Shown here: positions 58,274-64,000 of the stretch, piece after piece
Layout: the number at the start of each line of letters is the position of its first letter
How positions within the stretch are numbered: position 1 is the stretch's first letter
From: Linum tenue
Taxonomy: Eukaryota > Streptophyta > Magnoliopsida > Malpighiales > Linaceae
DNA: 64,000 nucleotides
Assembly: GCA_946122785.1 (NCBI GenBank)
Contig: CAMGYJ010000006.1
Span: 1,488,001-1,552,000 of the forward strand
Direction of reading: 5' to 3'
Translations under genes and position numbers: made by a program
Notes under the pieces: generated by a model
Told to the model about the DNA's origin: nothing
What the model saw: the letters and a program-made list of their open reading frames with translations, nothing else
The model's database searches: none

Positions 58274-58546
58274 TCAGTGACCGCCGTGCTCTTTGGCATG
58301 CTGCTGGTGCTCCAAATGGCGGCGCTCTTCCGGGAGGGCGACAAGATAAGAGAAGATCATCCCGCCGAAGCAGACGTGGTATAGCGGGTCGATGGAGCTG
58401 GTCTGGATGTACTTGGCGTGGTAATTGTCCAATCCTTTCTGCACAGATTTCTTCACGAAATCGAGGGAGAGCATCGGCTTCACGTGGTCAGGGACCTCCT
58501 TCACCTTCAGCCCCTTAATCTCGTTATAGAACCTCCTCATCGCCAT
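58274..58546 (-). CDS. Mitochondrial ATP synthase subunit f-like protein (ATP17 / fiber protein Fb15 type)
   Basis: Single-exon ORF of 90 aa starting MAMRRFYNEIKGLKVKEVPD, with YHAKYIQTSSIDPLYHVCFG and the His-rich end LEHQQHAKEHGGH. This is the plant protein long annotated as fiber protein Fb15 and, in plant complex V proteomics, assigned to the small membrane subunit f of F1Fo-ATP synthase. One hydrophobic segment (about 58-72: HVCFGGMIFSYLVAL) fits a single inner-membrane helix. The N-terminus is short and basic without a long presequence. Length and both ends match the family, so the gene looks intact. The start is the first ATG, followed by family sequence at once. Confidence 0.88.
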   Translation of the reverse strand: MAMRRFYNEIKGLKVKEVPDHVKPMLSLDFVKKSVQKGLDNYHAKYIQTSSIDPLYHVCFGGMIFSYLVALPEERRHLEHQQHAKEHGGH

Positions 58547-59639
58547 TTTTTTCTCTCTTCCGATCGGAACTGTTCGCGAGAACCCTAAGCACCGGACTCG
58601 ATTTCGGATTGGGAGAATTTGGGGGAAATGCGGGAATTGGGATCGGAGACGTGCAGCTAAGCGTGTCTGTAGAAGTGGACGGGCTTATATTGTGACTCGA
58701 CGACTTGGTGATGGGTCCTTCGGCCCATCGCGTATTGTGAACTTATGTTATAACTTACTGGCACAGGAGAAAATTTTGTGAGGAATATGATATATAATAA
58801 TTGATATAATAGATGATTTGAAATGCATTAAATTATTTTTTCTATTTTAATTATGTTCATAATATTTTTTAAATTAATTTTATGCATAATGTGTTTAGAC
58901 CTCAATGAAAAGCGAAAAAATATGATATAAATACTATATTGAATAAAAGAGAAATAAATATAACTAATTGTCATTCATTACTTAATTAAACCATATAGTT
59001 GAATATTAAAGTTACTTCTCATAATACATATAAATCAACCTTTTTTTAAGAAACAAATCAACCTCTATGAAAGAAAATGTCTCTGATAAAGTTTAGTATG
59101 TCCCGCATATTCTCATAATCGCTAACTGACTTGTGCTTTTTGCAGTAGATAGTTCAAAATGTGCCTTAAAACTTTTGTTTCCACCAGAGTAAAAGAATTG
59201 TTTGAACCAAAGGATTGTAAAATCGTATCGAAAAAGTTGATAATAAAGTATATTATATTGAAGTCATAATTTAACCGTGGTTAAATCGTTTCGTGTTGCT
59301 AAATATCACTTATCGATTTAGCCTATGGTATGATGCTTTATGGTCGAACTACCGGCACGTGAGATCTTTCAATTCAAACTTTAAATAAAAAACCACAAAA
59401 ATATTGACATTATCAAATACCCTTTAAATCTAAGAAATTAGTATAATCGTATTCAGGAAAAATTCATCCAAACGATAATATTGATTTAAGATTTTAGATT
59501 GATATGGAAAAAAATCTGTCAACTATAATGTCATTTCCTTAAATAAATCAAAACTCAATAGAAGACGGTCAAGAAGACCCACTAAACAAAGCAAAAGGGC
59601 AATTATTACACAATACCTCATTTCCCCATCTTTTAAATG
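58547..59639. other. Promoter side of the ATP synthase gene, then AT-rich DNA
   Basis: 58547-58700 is GC-rich and probably holds the leader and core promoter of the minus-strand gene. A TGGGTCC/GGCCCA pair lies near 58710-58728, reminiscent of site II motifs of mitochondrial protein genes. 58750-59600 is AT-rich with no gene seen. Confidence 0.4.
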
Positions 59640-59952
59640 TGTCCTCTCGCTCTCTCTTTGTCTTCCTCTTCAAAATGAGATTCTAACACTGAATGGGAGA
59701 TTGTGTATTCTGAATTTAGATGAATTGCAGAAAGAGATCCTTGAAGAAGCTTATTCCTCCTCTTATACGACCCTTCCAGGAACGACAAAGATCTACCGTT
59801 CATTGTGTCAAATAAGCAAACTGAATAATACGAACACACGGATTTAACGTGGTATCCCTGAAGCTTAGGACTAATCCACGGGAGAGTCTCTGCTCTCCAA
59901 AAGGGTTTCACTATAATCACAAAAACTCCTTAACCAAGTACAGAGGGTTCGG

Positions 59953-59997
<45 letters not shown>

Positions 59998-60080
59998 GAA
60001 ACACGCATAAAGAACAATTACATAGACATACATGGCATTGGATAATTACAAGTTGGTACCTAACCCAATAAACTTCAATA
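59640..60080 (-). repeat. 3' LTR of the copia element (approximate)
   Basis: On the minus strand TTTGAGGGAGGG (60092-60081) precedes TATTGAAGTTTATTGGG, taken as the LTR start. A (TA)n tract (59954-59994) lies inside. The distal limit near 59640 is a guess, because the partner LTR is outside the window. Confidence 0.6.
59954..59994. repeat. (TA)n microsatellite, about 20 units
   Basis: Uninterrupted TA repeat inside the copia LTR, probably grown from the LTR's TATA region. Confidence 0.95.
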
Positions 60081-61480
60081 CCCTCCCTCAAATTGATGTG
60101 CGGTGCGCAACATCAATTTGGACGACAGATACCAATGCCTACTTGAAGCAACAGCCTTTGTCAACAGATCTGCAGTTTGATCTTCTGTAGAGAGGTACCC
60201 AACTTGTATCTTTCCTTCTGCCACTAACTGTCTAATGTAATGAACATGAACTTCAATGTGCTTTGTCCTGTCATGTAGAACAGGATTGATCGCGATCTGA
60301 ATCGCACTTGTGTTGTCCCCATATATACGCATTGGAACTGGACACTCAACACCCAACTCGCCTAGTAGCCGAAATAGCCAAACCAACTATGAACTTACCT
60401 CTTACATGGACCGATACTCTGCTTCTGTAGAAGATTTAGACACTCTATCTTGTTTGCGACATCTCCAACTCACAAAAGATTGTCCGAATCGAACACACCA
60501 GCCCGATGTTGACCTCCGAGTATCTATACACCCTGCATAGTCTGAATCTGCAAATGCCTCAATCTTGGGATCATCTTTCGCCGGAAAGAATAACCCAACA
60601 TCTTGTGTCTGTTTCAAATAACGCAGAAGTCTGTGAACAACAGCTAAATGCAGATTAGTAGCCACACCCATATACTGACTTACCACCTGTACGACATACG
60701 AAGTGCCAGGTCTAGTGTGAGTCAGGTAAATGAGACTTCCTACTAAACTGCGATAAACAGACTGATCTTCCATCACTTCCCCCCCTTCGCGGCTGAGTTT
60801 AAGATTTTGCTCCATCAGAGTAGAGCACGGTACACAATCAGCAAACTAAGAGGACTCCAGCAAATCCAGAATGTATTGCGTTGAGACACAAAAAGACCAT
60901 GCGACGAGCGGTGCACCTCCAAGCCAAGGAAATACGAGACCTCGCCCACCTCTTTGAGGTTGAACGCACACAGCAAGGCTTTAGTCAACTCTCGGATCCC
61001 TTCTGCATCGCTGCCCGTAACAATCATGTCGTCAACATAAATCAGAAGGACCACAATACCATCAATCGTACGACGAGTGAAGAGAGACAGATCGTTCTGA
61101 CTTTGAGTAAACCCAGCCTGAAGTATCGTCCCATGAAACTTCTCAAACCAGACACGAGGTGCCTGCTTCAAACCATATAATGACCTGTTCAATTTACAAA
61201 CCATCGTAGAATCGCCCTTCTCATAGCCAGGAGGTCGCTCCATATACACAGTCTCCTTCAGATCACCGTGAAGAAAAGCATTCTTGACGTCGAGTTGAAG
61301 GAGAGGCCAACTCTTCATGGCCGCCACAGCAAAGACACACCGGATTGTCTGCATTTTGACAACAAGAGCAAAAGTCTCCTCATAATCAATACCGTATTCC
61401 TGTTTGAACCATTGAGCAACAACTCGAGCCTTAAACCATTCAATCTCGCCATCAAGAGCATTTTCACATTATAAACCCAT
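60081..61480 (-). pseudogene. Copia reverse transcriptase and RNase H region, broken
   Basis: The reverse transcriptase shows LLQLDVKNAFLHGDLKETVY, SLYGLKQAPRVWFEKF and the catalytic YVDDMIV with VSYFLGLEVHR. RNase H shows EAFADSDYAGCIDTRRSTSG, SKSSTEAEYRSM, MRIYGDNTSAIQIAINPVLH and HYIRQLVAEGKI. Frame changes or stops occur near 60385, 60815 and 61460. Confidence 0.9.
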
Positions 61481-63305
61481 CGACTACCAATGACTGCCAT
61501 CCCGTCTTCACGAGGGACAAGATCCCACGTTCTGTTCTCCTCAAGCGCATCCATTTCGACGTGCATTGCCGCATTCCACCTCGGATCCAAAACTGCTTGA
61601 GAGTAGCAGGTGGGAATAATGATGGGGGAAGTAGAAAAACCTACGAAGTCTTGCATACGAAGGGGTGGTTGTCCCAACGTGGAACGTGTCGACCGCCGTA
61701 AGGGAACCATCGGGGGTGTGGGAGGGTGGGAATCATTACCATCACTGGTCGAAGCCGAGCTGAAGAGCCTCCCCGATGAGGATGACGAGGACGAGCCCGC
61801 AGACTCGGATGAAGAGGGCGAGCTACTGGACGAAAGGGAGAGCTGTGAAACCCCAGGGGAAAGTGACCCTTCATCATCTTGGGATCCTAAAGTACTGGTC
61901 GTGGTTTGAGGAGATGGAGCTCCTAAGTGGGGTATCTCAAAATCCGGCAGAGAAATGAGAAAGTCCAATGAAGTAGTTGTGCTTGCTTCGACATGAGTGG
62001 AAGAGTAATACATGTCCGTTTCCACAAATTTTACATGATACCCGATCCGCATACGACGACCAACTGGATCATAACACATGTAGCCTTTGTGTTTGTCACT
62101 GTATCCGAAAAACACACAATGAGTCACCTTGGGAGCTAACTTGTGCCTTTCTTTCTTTGGTAACAGGACATAACACGTACAACCAAAACCCCGAAGGAAT
62201 GAATAGTCTGGCAGCCTGGAATACATAACCTGATACAGAGATTTCTGTCCTAGAAGAGGTGTGATCTAACGGTTGATCAAATAAACAATCGAGTGCACTG
62301 CTTCCACCCAAAAGCCTGTCGGAATACGGGAGTGGAAAAGAATAGCACGGGTAAGATCTAAAACATGATGATGTTTACGCTCAACCACACCATTCTGCTG
62401 AGAAACGCCAGGACATGACTGTTGTGTGAGAATACCAGCCGACTTGAAGAACAGAAGGAGATCATTAGAGACAAATTCTCCCCCAGGATCGGATCTGAAA
62501 ATCTTAATTGTCTTCCCAAACTGAGTACGAATCATCTGAATAAACTCTCTTGCCACTGTTTCAAGTTCCGATTTTCGTTTAAGAAAATAGACCCACGTAT
62601 ATCTGGTAGTGTGATCAACAAACAAAGCAAAATATCTGAAACCCAGCCGAGAAGTGACCGGGGAGGGACCCCAAAGATCTGTGTGAACCATATCAAAAGG
62701 ATTTTCATAAACCGTGTCACTATCAGACAAGGTAGCCTGCGATAACTTTGCTTCCACACAACTCACACAATCTGAAACACCATCTAACTTCGACAAATTC
62801 AAAGAATCTGGTAACAAATTTTGCCGAACATAGTTTTAAGCCTACCCGAATGCGGGTGTCCCAACCGACGATGCCATAATTCCCACAAAGAGTTGCCAAC
62901 TGAAATATGTGAACTGTAAGCAGAAGATCCAACATAATCAACTAAACAATTATTCTGTAAACTCAAATTTCCACAAGAAGACCCATTTCCAACCCGTACA
63001 TGATGATCAACATGATCCTCCACCCCATCAAACTTTACGGCTTCCCCGCATGCATTATTCCCCTCTTGTGCGCTATTTGCCGCCAAAGCCAGCCCAGGTG
63101 TGCAACCACTCTCCATGCATGCACGTGAGACACCAAGGCCATGCAAATCATCAAGTACGTACATGCGTCCCTCCTTACTTCCCCGTCCGATCACCCTCCC
63201 CGTCGTCCGGTCCTGCACAACACAACCAGTGGAATCAAAGAAGACATCACAACCTTCATCCGCCAATTGCCCCACTGAGATTAAATTAGGACCGAGCTGA
63301 GGAAC
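61481..63305 (-). pseudogene. Copia integrase and linker region, broken
   Basis: The zinc-binding part reads LWELWHRRLGHPHSG and CVSCVEAKLSQ (HHCC). The catalytic core shows VHTDLWGPSPV, FRSDPGGEFVSND and QQNGVVERKHHH, giving D, D, E. Downstream are FWVEAVHSIVYLINR, RGFGCTCYVLLPKKERHKLA and FFGYSDKHKGYMCYDP, then a Ser-rich linker leading to the polymerase start (MDALEENRTWDLVPRED). Frame breaks occur near 62266 and 62815. Confidence 0.9.
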
Positions 63306-63947
63306 TTAGAGAGTGTGGGGAAGAGTGATCGATCCTGAACGAGCTGTACCCGACCCCTGAACAGGGATAGTATCCCCATTGGCCACTTGTAGGCGCATAG
63401 AATCGACAGGATGCAAGTTCTCAAAAGCAGTACGATGGCGCGTCATGTGATTAAATGCAGCAGAGTCTATGAGCCAACGAAGAGACTTACCCGGGTGAAC
63501 AGTGGTAGCGAACGCCGAGGATAATGCCTCCTGAAGAGCATCATGAACAAGTTTACGGATTTGTTCAGGACACAAAGTGGAGGTCGAACTAGACCCAACA
63601 TAGGACGTCACATCGGAGGCTCCCAACGTCACGGGATATGCAGCACCACGAGCGGAAGAGGAACCCGCGGTAGGTGGAGGACGAAGCTTGCCTCTTCTGC
63701 TCAAAGTCAGACACTCCAGAACAATATGACCGGTCTTCTTACAATAATTGCAAAAATTGCGCTTCTTGCAATGTATCTGCACGTGGCCAGGTTCACGACA
63801 AAAGTGACAAACAACCTCGCCTGAACTGGGCTTAGAGAACTGAGGACGAGAAGCCGCAGCCTGGCGCCCAACAGCAAAGGCGGACTCCTGAGTCGAGTGG
63901 GCATTATCAATCCGGGATTGACTCTTTAGCCGAGTCTCTTCACGCAT
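63306..63947 (-). pseudogene. Copia gag C-terminus and protease region, partial
   Basis: Two zinc knuckles, CHFCREPGHVQIHC and CNYCKKTGHIVLEC, are followed by the protease region with LRWLIDSAAFNHMT. The active-site triplet reads D-S-A where copia proteases have D-S-G (or D-T-G), so it should be inactive. The frame stops at 63306. Confidence 0.88.
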
Positions 63948-64000
63948 AAGTTCAGCAATGACATCCTCAATGCGGGTTGTGTTACGATGAATGAGCGAAG

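Larger units (their letters stand above)
59640..64000 (-). mobile_element. Degenerate Ty1/copia retrotransposon, running off the window
   Basis: Read on the minus strand from the right edge: gag C-terminus with zinc knuckles, protease, integrase, reverse transcriptase, RNase H, polypurine tract and 3' LTR, which is the copia order. Stops and frameshifts are present in every domain. The 5' LTR and most of gag lie beyond 64000. Confidence 0.93.

Overview
This is plant nuclear DNA, most likely from a eudicot. It holds five intron-containing (or plant-type) housekeeping genes whose translated exons match land-plant families, separated by densely nested plant transposons: L1-type LINEs, Ty1/copia and Athila-like Ty3 LTR elements, a TRIM, and MULE, hAT and Harbinger-type MITEs. 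Splice sites are GT-AG with one GC-AG exception. There are no bacterial features. The species cannot be named from the sequence.

Layout. 711-7076 (-) is a villin of the VLN4 type (22 coding exons, 961 aa), with 5' UTR to about 8480. 8957-10073 is a LINE fragment. About 10760-11480 (-) is a decayed piece of DNA ligase IV. 12899-15366 (+) is replication factor C subunit 3 (11 exons, 355 aa) with two E2F-type sites upstream. 15650-25070 is a repeat block: a hAT-like repeat, a 5'-truncated LINE split by a solo LTR, two MITEs, a ~930-bp tandem duplication and a 1.8-kb MULE-like element carrying fragments of a MAIN-like gene. 25276-28427 is a gag-only LTR element with a 292-bp TRIM nested in it; it sits about 160 bp upstream of a PTAR1-like prenyltransferase-alpha-repeat gene (28592-31351, 10 exons, 405 aa). 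32176-33969 is a Pack-MULE carrying pieces of at least two host genes. 34148-37692 (-) is a PHD-finger/homeodomain regulator of the PRHA type (10 exons, 703 aa). 38520-38892 is a MULE MITE. 38979-40184 is a LINE-mobilised chimera containing GATA-finger and polyphenol-oxidase pieces. 40408-46785 is a near full-length but frameshifted L1-type LINE with a hAT MITE in ORF1. 48853-56423 is a very young Athila-like element with intact gag-protease but no reverse transcriptase. 58274-58546 (-) is a small mitochondrial ATP synthase subunit f-like gene. 59640-64000 (-) is a degenerate Ty1/copia element running off the right edge.

The host genes are independent, single-function genes: actin bundling, DNA clamp loading, a PTAR1-like protein, a chromatin/homeodomain regulator and an ATP synthase subunit. 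The villin, PRHA-type and subunit-f genes have Arabidopsis relatives that, from memory, lie close together on chromosome 4, so this window may be an old syntenic block inflated by transposons.

The most unusual material is in the transposons: the Pack-MULE with two source genes, the LINE-flanked GATA/PPO chimera, the young gag-protease element whose ORF seems to run from protease straight into an integrase-tail-like end, and the repeated finding of clustered CG-rich dyad motifs at equivalent positions in otherwise diverged LTRs and in a MULE. All exon and element boundaries were worked out by eye from splice consensus, reading phase and duplicated target sites. None has been checked against databases or transcripts.
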